Source of the DNA: Nereida ignava
Lineage (GTDB): Bacteria > Pseudomonadota > Alphaproteobacteria > Rhodobacterales > Rhodobacteraceae
Assembly (NCBI RefSeq): GCF_001049735.1
Contig: NZ_CVPC01000009.1
Span: 83,215-147,214, forward strand
Reading direction: 5' to 3'
Length of the DNA stretch: 64,000 nt
In this document: positions 36,362 through 44,547 of the stretch, piece by piece
Layout: every line of letters starts with the position of its first letter
Position numbering within the stretch: the first letter of the stretch is position 1
Translations under genes and position numbers: made by a program
Notes under the pieces: generated by a model
Told to the model about the DNA's origin: nothing
Databases searched by the model: none
What the model saw: the letters and a program-made list of their open reading frames with translations, nothing else

Positions 36362-37648
36362 ATGGCTTTGGATACTAACAGCAACTTGATTTCATATGAT
36401 GCGGTCGAGAAAGAGCTCTACGAAGTGGGTGAAATCCCCCCGATGGGCTTTGTGCCGCCAAAGATGTACTCATGGGCAATTCGCCGCGAACGTCACGGCA
36501 ACCCAGATAGCGCGATGCTTCAGGAAGTGGTCGATGTTCCCACGCTGGATAGCAACGAAGTGTTGGTTCTCGTGATGGCTGCCGGTATTAACTATAACGG
36601 AGTTTGGGCCGCCCTCGGCGTGCCAATCAGCCCGTTTGATGGCCACAACCAGCCCTATCACATCGCGGGTTCTGATGCGTCGGGCATTGTTTGGGCTGTG
36701 GGTGATAAAGTGACGCGCTGGAAAGTTGGCGACGAAGTTGTGATTCATTGCAACCAAGATGATGGCGATGATGAGGAGTGTAACGGCGGTGATCCGATGT
36801 ACTCGCAAAGCCAACGGATTTGGGGGTATGAGACACCTGACGGCTCGTTCAGCCAGTTTACGCGGGTGCAATCGCAACAATTGATGCCGCGTCCAAAGCA
36901 TCTGACGTGGGAGGAAAGCGCTTGCTACACTCTTACGCTCGCCACCGCGTACCGGATGCTATTTGGCCACGCGCCTCATGATCTTAAGCCGGGCCAGAAC
37001 GTTCTTGTTTGGGGCGCATCCGGTGGGCTTGGATCCTACGCGATCCAACTGATTAAGACTGCTGGTGCCAACGCAATCGGCGTTATCTCGGACGAAAGTA
37101 AACGCGATTTCGTGATGTCACTGGGTGCCAAGGGTGTTTTGAACCGCAATGACTTTGACTGCTGGGGCCAGATGCCAACGGTTAACACACCAGAATATGC
37201 CGAGTGGTTCCGCGCCGCGCGTAAGTTTGGTGCTGCGATTTGGCAGATTACCGGCAAAGGTAACAACGTTGATATGGTGTTTGAGCACCCTGGTGAGTCC
37301 ACCTTCCCGGTCTCGACCTTCGTGTGCAAGAAAGGTGGCATGGTCGTGATTTGTGCTGGCACGACTGGCTTCAACATGACCTTTGACGTCCGCTATATGT
37401 GGATGCACCAAAAGCGTCTTCAGGGCTCGCACTTCGCGCACCTCAAGCAAGCGGCTGCGGCGAACCAATTGATGGTAGAGGAACGTCTTGACCCTTGTAT
37501 GTCGGAAGTTTTTGAATGGAACGACCTGCCTGAGGCCCACATGAAAATGCTCCGGAACGAGCATAAGCCGGGCAATATGTCCGTATTGGTTCAAGCGCCA
37601 AAGACCGGTCTGCGGACGCTGATCGATACGGTTGAGGCCGGAAAGTAA
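36362..37648 (+). CDS. ccr: Crotonyl-CoA carboxylase/reductase
   Basis: A 428-residue NADPH-dependent medium-chain reductase that reductively carboxylates crotonyl-CoA to ethylmalonyl-CoA, the key step of the ethylmalonyl-CoA pathway. The nucleotide motif is G-A-S-G-G-L-G-S-Y (about 219-227). An Asn at about 80 (I-N-Y-N-G-V-W), the A-G-T-T-G-F-N segment and the F-E-H-P-G-E-S-T-F segment are hallmarks of Ccr versus ordinary alcohol dehydrogenase-like reductases. GGAG is 9 bases before the ATG. A clear terminator follows. Confidence 0.95.
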   Translation: MALDTNSNLISYDAVEKELYEVGEIPPMGFVPPKMYSWAIRRERHGNPDSAMLQEVVDVPTLDSNEVLVLVMAAGINYNGVWAALGVPISPFDGHNQPYHIAGSDASGIVWAVGDKVTRWKVGDEVVIHCNQDDGDDEECNGGDPMYSQSQRIWGYETPDGSFSQFTRVQSQQLMPRPKHLTWEESACYTLTLATAYRMLFGHAPHDLKPGQNVLVWGASGGLGSYAIQLIKTAGANAIGVISDESKRDFVMSLGAKGVLNRNDFDCWGQMPTVNTPEYAEWFRAARKFGAAIWQITGKGNNVDMVFEHPGESTFPVSTFVCKKGGMVVICAGTTGFNMTFDVRYMWMHQKRLQGSHFAHLKQAAAANQLMVEERLDPCMSEVFEWNDLPEAHMKMLRNEHKPGNMSVLVQAPKTGLRTLIDTVEAGK

Positions 37649-37689
37649 CCTTTCATAACGGTTTGCAGGCTCCCCCTGCGCGCCGAATC

Positions 37690-37724
37690 GAAGCCCAATG
37701 CCATGAAGGTGTTGGGCTTCTTTC
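37690..37724 (+). terminator. Rho-independent terminator after ccr
   Basis: GAAGCCCAA and TTGGGCTTC form a perfect 9-bp stem with a 13-base loop followed by TTTCG and, a few bases on, TTTTG. It lies 42 bases after the ccr stop and insulates it from luxR. Confidence 0.85.
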
Positions 37725-37849
37725 GTTTTGAACGACTTAAATTTGACTGCCTCACTATATCTGGGGAGCTAGGATGCGCGAATTTCATATAAAATAAATA
37801 CAAGTTAAGGTTGTGTTTATGTGAGATTAACTATTTTAGGGTGAGTGTA

Positions 37850-38050
37850 GTGCAGAATGAATGGATATTAGACGTCCTCGTAGATCTTCGTGTTTTCGCC
37901 CGTTCCAATGGTTTGGGGCGCTTGGCTGAGCATCTTGATGACGTCGCTTTGATTGCGGCAAGTGATATCTTGGCCGCCAGGGGAGACGCACTCAATGAGT
38001 GGGGCACTGGAGAGTATCGTGAACGACCTCGAGCAAGCGAACACGCTTGA
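37850..38050 (+). CDS. Small conserved protein overlapping luxR
   Basis: A predicted 66-residue protein starting at GTG (37850) with the family-like segment N-E-W-I-L-D-V-L-V-D-L-R-x-F-A and then L-A-E-H-L-D-D-V-A-L-I-A-A-S. I recall similar short proteins beside luxR genes in roseobacters, though I cannot name a domain. It overlaps the luxR start by 56 bases, so its stop lies inside luxR and translation may be coupled. The frame can be extended to an ATG-like start at 37811 without a ribosome binding site. Role unknown; it may act with the quorum-sensing regulator. Confidence 0.6.
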   Translation: MQNEWILDVLVDLRVFARSNGLGRLAEHLDDVALIAASDILAARGDALNEWGTGEYRERPRASEHA

Positions 38051-38705
38051 GGATTTTCAACGGATTACCGAGAACCTTCGGGATTATTACAAATTAGATC
38101 ATTTTATTTACCATTGGGTTAATTCTGTCGGTGAGCGCTTTGGAGCAGGCACCTACAGTACCGAGTGGGTCGATCGGTACGTCGAAAAGGACTACCTGCG
38201 GATGGACCCCGTTATCCTTGGCGCGCTACAGCGATTTCATCCGCTGAATTGGAAAGACCTTGATTGGTCCAGTAAGGGGGCCAAAGCGTTTCTGCGCGAG
38301 GCCATTGAATACGGTGTAGGCAATCAAGGGCTGTCCATTCCGGTGCGTGGGCCGTCTGGTCAGTTTGCCTTATTGTCATGCAACGCGAACACCAATGATG
38401 AGGCATGGGCAGAATTTATTGATTTAAATCAGCAATCTCTGATCATTATCGCCCATAAGTTTAATGAGCGTGCCCTCGATTTTGACACAGGCTTTGATAA
38501 CACAATCGTCAATCTTTCGCCCCGCGAACTATCCGCGATGGCGCTGCTAGCAAGGGGATACTCACGCTCTCAGGCGGCTCATGATTTGCAGATTTCAGAG
38601 CACACGCTGCGGGTCTATGTTGAGGGCGCGCGTCATAAGCTGGGTGCGCTTAACACCACCCATGCGGTTGCTCGTGCGCTGACCAAAGGATTGATCGTCG
38701 TATAG
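37995..38705 (+). CDS. LuxR-family quorum-sensing regulator
   Basis: A 236-residue regulator. The autoinducer-binding domain (about 15-155) retains key residues: the F-I-Y-H-W segment (37-41), D-P (71-72) and Trp86; the C-terminal helix-turn-helix (172-230) starts with L-S-P-R-E-L-S-A and includes H-T-L-R-V-Y-V and the basic H-K-L-G-A. It should bind an N-acyl-homoserine lactone made by the LuxI encoded next. GGAGA stands about 9 bases before the ATG at 37995. Part of a luxR-luxI pair placed next to ccr. Confidence 0.88.
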   Translation: MSGALESIVNDLEQANTLEDFQRITENLRDYYKLDHFIYHWVNSVGERFGAGTYSTEWVDRYVEKDYLRMDPVILGALQRFHPLNWKDLDWSSKGAKAFLREAIEYGVGNQGLSIPVRGPSGQFALLSCNANTNDEAWAEFIDLNQQSLIIIAHKFNERALDFDTGFDNTIVNLSPRELSAMALLARGYSRSQAAHDLQISEHTLRVYVEGARHKLGALNTTHAVARALTKGLIVV

Positions 38706-38800
38706 TGCAAACATTCCCTTTGGTGTTGCGTTCGGCGCTCTGCCGCCGCGCGTTGGCGTAAGCAGCCTTTAACAGGCCTAAACACATGATGAGGCAATCT

Positions 38801-38822
38801 TCCTGTCCGGTTTGCGACAGGA
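38801..38822 (+). promoter_or_regulatory. Perfect lux box upstream of luxI
   Basis: TCCTGTC (38801-38807) and GACAGGA (38816-38822) are exact inverted repeats with an 8-base spacer, matching the CTGNC-N-GNCAG form of LuxR binding sites. The box ends 29 bases before the luxI ATG, unusually close. The LuxR encoded 0.1 kb upstream is the probable ligand-dependent binder. Confidence 0.75.
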
Positions 38823-38851
38823 GCCACCTTCATCAGTGATAGGACGCCCGC

Positions 38852-39565
38852 ATGCTTCGCTACATCTACGCAGATCAGCTCGACCAATTTCCACGCCTTG
38901 CACACACCATGTTCCGTGATCGGGCAGTTCAGTTTAAAGACCGTCTTGGATGGGAAGTAAGCGTCGATTATAACGGGCATGAGCGTGACGAGTACGACGA
39001 CATGTGCCCGCTCTATGTCATTTGGGAACTGCCCGATGGCACCCATGGTGGCTCAATGCGGTTCTTGCCCACAACGGGCCGGACCATGGTGCATGACTAT
39101 TTTGCCCACCTTACCGGTGGGGTCCATATCGAAAGTCCGCTTATTTGGGAATGTACACGGTTCTGCATCAGCCCGCGCGCAGATGATATGCGCTCCTGTG
39201 CGGCGGCATTGGTGCTCGGGGCAGGCGAGGTCATGCGACGCTTTTCTTTGCGCCACTACATTGGTGTTTTTGACCCGCGGATGGCGCGGATTTATCGTCT
39301 ATACGGTGTAAGCCCTGATATCATCGGGCAAGCGGGCTCGGGTGCGGGCGAAATTTGCGTAGGCCTTTGGCAGATGCAAGATGGGGCCTGGGCAAAGACG
39401 TATGCACGCTTGGGCATTGAGGCAGCAACGTCGGATCAGTGGTTCAAGGCGTCTTTGCAAACGTTAAATGCAAAAACTCCAGCCCAAGCTGAGACAGCCA
39501 CTGGCAGCGACTGGTGCGCCGATATAGTGTCGCGCCATGAGCATACCCAGCATCCAGTTTTCTGA
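38852..39565 (+). CDS. Acyl-homoserine lactone synthase (LuxI family)
   Basis: A 237-residue autoinducer synthase making an acyl-homoserine lactone from S-adenosylmethionine and acyl-ACP. Conserved residues: Arg24 and Phe28 (R-A-V-Q-F), Trp34, Asp46 and Asp49 in R-D-E-Y-D-D, Arg70 in G-S-M-R-F, Glu101 and Arg104 in W-E-C-T-R-F. The acyl chain cannot be read from sequence. AGGA lies about 8 bases before the ATG. The gene's last 29 bases overlap a downstream helicase gene. Confidence 0.92.
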   Translation: MLRYIYADQLDQFPRLAHTMFRDRAVQFKDRLGWEVSVDYNGHERDEYDDMCPLYVIWELPDGTHGGSMRFLPTTGRTMVHDYFAHLTGGVHIESPLIWECTRFCISPRADDMRSCAAALVLGAGEVMRRFSLRHYIGVFDPRMARIYRLYGVSPDIIGQAGSGAGEICVGLWQMQDGAWAKTYARLGIEAATSDQWFKASLQTLNAKTPAQAETATGSDWCADIVSRHEHTQHPVF

Positions 39566-41078
39566 AGACCAAGCCCATGCTTTTGACAGCATTTCTGATC
39601 TGTTGAAGCGCGCGGGCGTCGATATTGAAAACGATGTGGTGCTACCGCCACAAGACAGTAAATCCAGTGTGATGGCCGTGATCGGCAAGGCTGGCAGCGG
39701 TAAAACACTGCTGCTGGCCGAATTGTACCGTGCCATTGAAGCCGCCGGTGTTGAGGTTGTTTCAGGCGACTACGAGTCCCGTAAATCTAAAGACAAACGC
39801 ACGCTGGCCATTCTTGCCCCTACCAACAAAGCTGCAAGTGTACTGCGTAACCGCGGTGTTCCCGCAACGACGATCCACCGGATCTTGTACACGCCCATGT
39901 ATGATCCTGAGTATGAAAAAATTGCTGAATGGTTGGCGGGCAACACCCTTGAGCGGCCTGACGTAGAAGACCTGACGGATTTGGCGCTTGATCGCGCGTG
40001 GGCATATTATCAGACCAACAAATCAATACCGGGTGCGCTTGCTGCGGCGGGCTTGCGCGGTTCTGATTTTATCACCGGCTGGAAACGGCGTGAGAACCCC
40101 CTTGATATTGGGTTCATCGATGAATCCTCAATGCTGGACGCTAAGCAGTACGAAGACCTTCAGGAAATTTTTCCAACGCTTGTGTTGTTTGGTGATCCCG
40201 CACAGCTTGCGCCCGTCAACCAATCTGGGGGTATGGTGTTTGATGGTCTCAAGGGGCCGCGCAAGCATGAGCTGAGCCGTGTCCACCGGCAAACCAAAGA
40301 CAATCCCATTCTTGATTTGGCTCATGCGTTGGCGGACCCGTCGCTTGAGTTTCATCACTTTGAACAGATGGTAAGAGACGCCTCCCAAAAAGATGATCGG
40401 GTCGTATGGGCCGAGCGGGTGAATTGCGATTTGATGGCGCGCTCGCCGTGTCTTGTGTGGCGTAACGCGACGCGGATCAAACTGATCAATGCGTTTCGCG
40501 GTGCCTACAGCGCGCCCGAAGAAGAGCTGTTGGAAGGTGAGCCGCTTATTTGTGATGGTATTGAATTGCCCATGAAGCACCGCAAAAAGCGGCTCGATCT
40601 TGAGGCGCGAGGTCTGATTAAGGGCGCGCAGGTCATCTATATGGGCCTTGGCCGCAAGCCTGGCTTTTCACGCCTGCACGTCATGGGGGCAGAGGACCCG
40701 CAGGTGAGTGCCGCGTCAATTATGAAGTTAGAAAAACCCGGCGAGGAAGAGCCTGTCATTCCGTTTGCCGCGCGCATGGGCGCCACTTTTCTGCACGGTG
40801 CTGCGGTGACAATTCACAAGGCGCAGGGCTCGCAATGGGATGAAGTGCAGGTGTTTGCGCCAGATATTTTTGTTGCCGCGCGCATGGGCCGTTCTGAGGC
40901 GGGGCAGCCGCTGTGGAAGCGCTTGGCATATGTTGCAATCACGCGTGCAGAGACTCGCCTCCATTGGTGTGTACGTGCTGCGTTGGCCCGTCCCAAGGGG
41001 CCGCTGATCATTGATGATTTGCCGAGCAAGCCCGCACCACTTACCCTTGAAGCTGAACCTTTAGAGGCAAACTCATGA
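39537..41078 (+). CDS. RecD-like ATP-dependent DNA helicase
   Basis: A 513-residue AAA/UvrD-superfamily 1 helicase. Walker A is G-K-A-G-S-G-K-T (50-57), the Walker B-like F-I-D-E-S-S-M-L is near 198-205, then L-V-L-F-G-D-P-A-Q-L, and the C-terminal UvrD_C_2 blocks A-V-T-I-H-K-A-Q-G-S and Y-V-A-I-T-R-A. It is much shorter than RecD2. The start lies within luxI (29-base overlap) and its stop overlaps the SDR start as ATGA, so helicase and SDR are translated with luxI. Confidence 0.82.
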   Translation: MSIPSIQFSEDQAHAFDSISDLLKRAGVDIENDVVLPPQDSKSSVMAVIGKAGSGKTLLLAELYRAIEAAGVEVVSGDYESRKSKDKRTLAILAPTNKAASVLRNRGVPATTIHRILYTPMYDPEYEKIAEWLAGNTLERPDVEDLTDLALDRAWAYYQTNKSIPGALAAAGLRGSDFITGWKRRENPLDIGFIDESSMLDAKQYEDLQEIFPTLVLFGDPAQLAPVNQSGGMVFDGLKGPRKHELSRVHRQTKDNPILDLAHALADPSLEFHHFEQMVRDASQKDDRVVWAERVNCDLMARSPCLVWRNATRIKLINAFRGAYSAPEEELLEGEPLICDGIELPMKHRKKRLDLEARGLIKGAQVIYMGLGRKPGFSRLHVMGAEDPQVSAASIMKLEKPGEEEPVIPFAARMGATFLHGAAVTIHKAQGSQWDEVQVFAPDIFVAARMGRSEAGQPLWKRLAYVAITRAETRLHWCVRAALARPKGPLIIDDLPSKPAPLTLEAEPLEANS

Positions 41079-41800
41079 AGTCGATTATCATCACTGGGGC
41101 AAGCAGCGGTATTGGCGCAGTTACAGCACGCTATTTCTTGCAGAACGGTTGGCGCGTTGGTCTGATGGCGCGCACGGCATCTGCGTTAGAAGGCATAGCA
41201 GATGGCCATGAGAACGCCGTTTGTCTACCGTGTAGCGTGACTGATGAAGCAGCGGTTGATGCCGCGTTTAAAACCTTTTCAGGCAATCACCGTTTAGATG
41301 TTTTGTTCAATAACGCGGGCCAGTTTGGGCCGCAAATGAGCATTGATGAAATCCAGTTGGCCGATTGGCAGGCGACCGTTGATGTGAACTTAACGGGGAT
41401 GTTTTTGTGTGCCCGTGCTGCGTTTCGAACCATGCGGCACCAATCCGATCAGGGCGGTCGGATCATAAACAACGGCTCGATCAGTGCGCATACCCCGCGC
41501 GAAGGGTCGACGTGTTATACGACGACAAAACACGGCGTTTCTGGTCTGACCAAGACAATCACGCTTGATGGGCGCCCGTTTGGCATTGCTTGCGGTCAAA
41601 TTGACATTGGCAACGCACGTACAGATTTAGTGGCGAACCTTGAAGTAAAGCGCGCGGCCGAAGGCTTGCCGCCGTTGCCCACAATGGCCGTTGAAGATGT
41701 GGCAAAGTCCGTCTTTCACATGGCCAGTTTGCCGGAGGAAGCGAACGTCCAGACCATGATGGTGATGGCCAGCGCAATGCCCCATATCGGGCGCGGCTGA
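41075..41800 (+). CDS. Short-chain dehydrogenase/reductase (SDR)
   Basis: A 241-residue classical SDR. The cofactor motif T-G-A-S-S-G-I-G is at 7-14, N-N-A-G at about 79-82, and the catalytic triad is Ser135, Tyr148 and Lys152 (Y-T-T-T-K). Substrate unknown; the resemblance is to 3-oxoacyl-ACP reductase-like or general alcohol-oxidising SDRs. It overlaps the helicase gene by four bases and is convergent with a TIGR02186 gene. No obvious role in signalling, though it may alter the acyl chain (inference). Confidence 0.85.
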   Translation: MKSIIITGASSGIGAVTARYFLQNGWRVGLMARTASALEGIADGHENAVCLPCSVTDEAAVDAAFKTFSGNHRLDVLFNNAGQFGPQMSIDEIQLADWQATVDVNLTGMFLCARAAFRTMRHQSDQGGRIINNGSISAHTPREGSTCYTTTKHGVSGLTKTITLDGRPFGIACGQIDIGNARTDLVANLEVKRAAEGLPPLPTMAVEDVAKSVFHMASLPEEANVQTMMVMASAMPHIGRG

Positions 41801-41820
41801 CGATACTGAATACCGTTATC

Positions 41821-42576
41821 TTATCGTTGGAACACACGGAAAATTGCTGAGGCACCCCAACCGGCACTGATTGCGATGATCAGCGACAGGATGCCGTAGT
41901 AGAACGGTTGTTGGCGTGACAGGTTGTACATCCAACGCTCAAGCCCCGCTTTGCGCACATCAAGAACAGTGCTGTAGGTTGAGATGACCTTTTTGTCTTT
42001 TAGCAGAAAAACGCTGACTTCGTAGGCGCCTTCAACAAGGTTAGCAGGCAACTCAACGTCTGTGCGGAACAACGTATTGTCGATTAGCGCGGCATCCCAT
42101 TCGCGCAATTGGTATTTGTTGGCGTCTTGGCGGATGCGCATCAAAGCTTCGGTGAATAGCGCCACATCGTTGTTGCCGTGGCCCTCCGCGCTTGGCTTGA
42201 TGACGCGGGGTAGGGTGATCTCGTAATAGCGATCGGCTTCGTCCCCCAAGATATCTGCGATGGGGCGCGTTGTTTCGATCGCGTAAAACGATGGCGCTGC
42301 GTCGACCTCAACGGTTGCGGCGTTGACCCATATGCCAAAGCGGCGGTCTTTGCGGTAAACTGTGGTTGCTTGATCGGGGCCCTTTACGGTGACGATCAGG
42401 TCAAGTTTGGCTTCTTGCGTCACCGCACTTTCGTGCTTGATTGCACCAAAAACCAAAATGTCTGAGCCATCGAAGGTTGTTGTAATGGCCACTTCACTCT
42501 CTGACAGGCCAAGTACTAAGTTCTGCGCAGCGGCTGGCGTCGCCAGCAAAAGCGCGATGAGAAAAGCACGTAGCAT
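41821..42576 (-). CDS. TIGR02186 family membrane-anchored protein
   Basis: A 251-residue protein with an N-terminal signal peptide (residues 1-17, A-A-A-Q) and one C-terminal membrane helix (about 222-243) followed by a short basic tail. The extracellular part is beta-rich (L-V-L-G-L-S-E-S-E-V-A-I-T). It matches TIGR02186, which in alphaproteobacteria is repeatedly encoded next to a TSUP permease, as here: the TSUP gene is immediately upstream with one base between. Probably a periplasmic partner of that transporter; function unproven. Confidence 0.83.
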   Translation of the reverse strand: MLRAFLIALLLATPAAAQNLVLGLSESEVAITTTFDGSDILVFGAIKHESAVTQEAKLDLIVTVKGPDQATTVYRKDRRFGIWVNAATVEVDAAPSFYAIETTRPIADILGDEADRYYEITLPRVIKPSAEGHGNNDVALFTEALMRIRQDANKYQLREWDAALIDNTLFRTDVELPANLVEGAYEVSVFLLKDKKVISTYSTVLDVRKAGLERWMYNLSRQQPFYYGILSLIIAISAGWGASAIFRVFQR

Positions 42577-43497
42577 CTAGTGCCCTCCCAAGCCGATAGA
42601 ATAAAGCTCCGATGGGGTCAGCAGCAGATCCAGTGCAAGCTTGGAACAGACACCAAGCACCATCAGCGCAAGCAGAATGCGCAACTGCTCTGCCTTCATC
42701 TTTGCACCAATCCGCGTTCCGATCTGTGCGCCAATAACGCCGCCGACCAACAGCAAAACTGCCAGCATCATATCTACGGTATAGTTTGTTGTGGCGTGCA
42801 ACATTGTGGTGAACGCGGTCACAAAGATAATCTGAAAAAGGGATGTACCCACAACAACTTTAGTCGGCATGCCAAGTAGATAAATCATCGCAGGCACCAT
42901 GATAAAGCCGCCACCAACGCCCATGATTGCTGCCAGAATACCCACGACAACACCAACGATCACAGGCGGGATCACACTAATATAGAGGCCCGAGACGCGG
43001 AACTTCATCTTGAACGGCAGCGCGTGAATCCACGTGTGGTTCTTACGTTTGCGCGGTGCCGTACCGGCAGGGGCGTTGGTGCGGCGGATTGCGTTGAGGC
43101 TTTCGATAAACATCAAGCCGCCAACAACGCCCAAAAAGACGACGTAGCAAAGCTTTACCAGCAGATCGACTTGCCCCAAGGACTTCAGGTAGTTGAAAAC
43201 AACCACACCCAGTGCAGCGCCGATCAGGCCACCCACAAGCAGCACGGTTCCCATCCTGAAATCAACGGTTTTTCGTTTGAAGTGCGCAAGCACACCAGAG
43301 AACGACGAGGCTACAATCTGGTTTGCTTCAGTGGCCACAGCAACTGCAGGCGGGATGCCGATAAAGAACAGCAAGGGGGTCATCAGAAAACCACCACCCA
43401 CACCAAACATCCCGGACAAGATACCGACGATGCCGCCGAGACCTAACAACAGAAATGCGTTAACGGAAACTTCCGCGATGGGCAGGTAGATTTGCAT
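42577..43497 (-). CDS. TSUP family permease (TauE/SafE type)
   Basis: A 306-residue membrane protein with about eight hydrophobic segments and two repeats of the family motif: F-G-V-G-G-G-F-L-M-T-P and M-G-V-G-G-G-F-I-M-V-P. Members export sulfite, sulfur-containing anions or related solutes. It is followed directly by the TIGR02186 gene, a recurrent pairing in roseobacters. Substrate unknown. Confidence 0.86.
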   Translation of the reverse strand: MQIYLPIAEVSVNAFLLLGLGGIVGILSGMFGVGGGFLMTPLLFFIGIPPAVAVATEANQIVASSFSGVLAHFKRKTVDFRMGTVLLVGGLIGAALGVVVFNYLKSLGQVDLLVKLCYVVFLGVVGGLMFIESLNAIRRTNAPAGTAPRKRKNHTWIHALPFKMKFRVSGLYISVIPPVIVGVVVGILAAIMGVGGGFIMVPAMIYLLGMPTKVVVGTSLFQIIFVTAFTTMLHATTNYTVDMMLAVLLLVGGVIGAQIGTRIGAKMKAEQLRILLALMVLGVCSKLALDLLLTPSELYSIGLGGH

Positions 43498-43566
43498 GGC
43501 TTCCCTTCAACCTATTCTGGCCTGACTTCAACCGCCAAATTGAAAGGCACTATGAGTCCAGTTGTC

Positions 43567-44547
43567 TTACCGCTCTTTCACATATGGCGCGCCGCCAGCC
43601 CGTGGGGGAATGGCTTTGCCCACAAATCCCGCCAAGATCACGACTGTCAAAATGTACGGTAATGCGTCAAGCAATTGGATTTGCACTTTGAACCCAAACG
43701 CAGCGGTCAAAAGATCAGGACGCAAGGCAATCGCTTGTAGATAGCCAAACAGCAGACACGCGGCCAATGCATACCACGGCCGCCACTTGGCAAAGATCAG
43801 CGCGGCAAGGGCGATGTAGCCACGGCCTGCGGTCATGTCTTTGACGAAACCTGCCTGCAGCGCTGTCGCCAAATAGGCGCCCGCAAGCCCGCACAAGACA
43901 CCGCAAATCAAAACTGCCGCATTGCGCAGACCAACCACGGAAACGCCTGCAGTATCGACCGCAGCGGGGTTCTCGCCAACGGCGCGCAGGCGCAGGCCGA
44001 AGCGTGTGCGAAACAGGACCCACCAGGTCAGGGGCACCATTGCGATTGCCACATAAACCAACAGAGCGTGCCCGCCGATTAGGCTGGCGTAGACCGGTCC
44101 TGCAACGGGCACGGGCATGAAGGTTTCGGCGAATGGAAATTCAATTGGGTTGAACCGCGCAGCGCCCTCAAGCTGGGGCGTACGCCCGCCTTGTTTGAAC
44201 CAGCTTTGCGCAATCAAAACGGTCATGCCAGCCGCGAGAAAATTGATTGCCACGCCAGAGATCAGTTGGTTGCCACGGAATGTGATCGAGGCCAGTCCGT
44301 GGATGATCGACAAGGTGACTGATGCCAAAATACCGGCGCCAAGCCCAAGCCAAACAGAGCCTGTGTTGAAGCTGATCGCGGCAGAAAAGAACGCGGCAAT
44401 CAACATTTTGCCTTCAAGGCCGATGTCAAAAATACCCGCACGTTCGCTGAACAGTCCTGCAAGGCACGCCAACAACAAGGGTGTGGCCAAGCGGATTGAT
44501 GTCTCAAGAACGGGGACGGAAAAGAGGTTCAGAAAATCCCACATCAT
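43567..44547 (-). CDS. ABC transporter permease, nucleoside (BMP) type, second subunit
   Basis: A 326-residue inner-membrane permease with about eight hydrophobic segments. It shows the branched-chain/ribose permease pattern (G-L-E-G-K-M-L-I, F-R-G-N-Q-L-I-S-G-V-A-I-N and V-G-E-N-P-A-A-V-D-T-A-G). It forms a heterodimer with the permease encoded just upstream (four-base overlap), and the ATPase and BMP-family binding protein complete the importer, probably for nucleosides. Confidence 0.88.
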   Translation of the reverse strand: MMWDFLNLFSVPVLETSIRLATPLLLACLAGLFSERAGIFDIGLEGKMLIAAFFSAAISFNTGSVWLGLGAGILASVTLSIIHGLASITFRGNQLISGVAINFLAAGMTVLIAQSWFKQGGRTPQLEGAARFNPIEFPFAETFMPVPVAGPVYASLIGGHALLVYVAIAMVPLTWWVLFRTRFGLRLRAVGENPAAVDTAGVSVVGLRNAAVLICGVLCGLAGAYLATALQAGFVKDMTAGRGYIALAALIFAKWRPWYALAACLLFGYLQAIALRPDLLTAAFGFKVQIQLLDALPYILTVVILAGFVGKAIPPRAGGAPYVKER

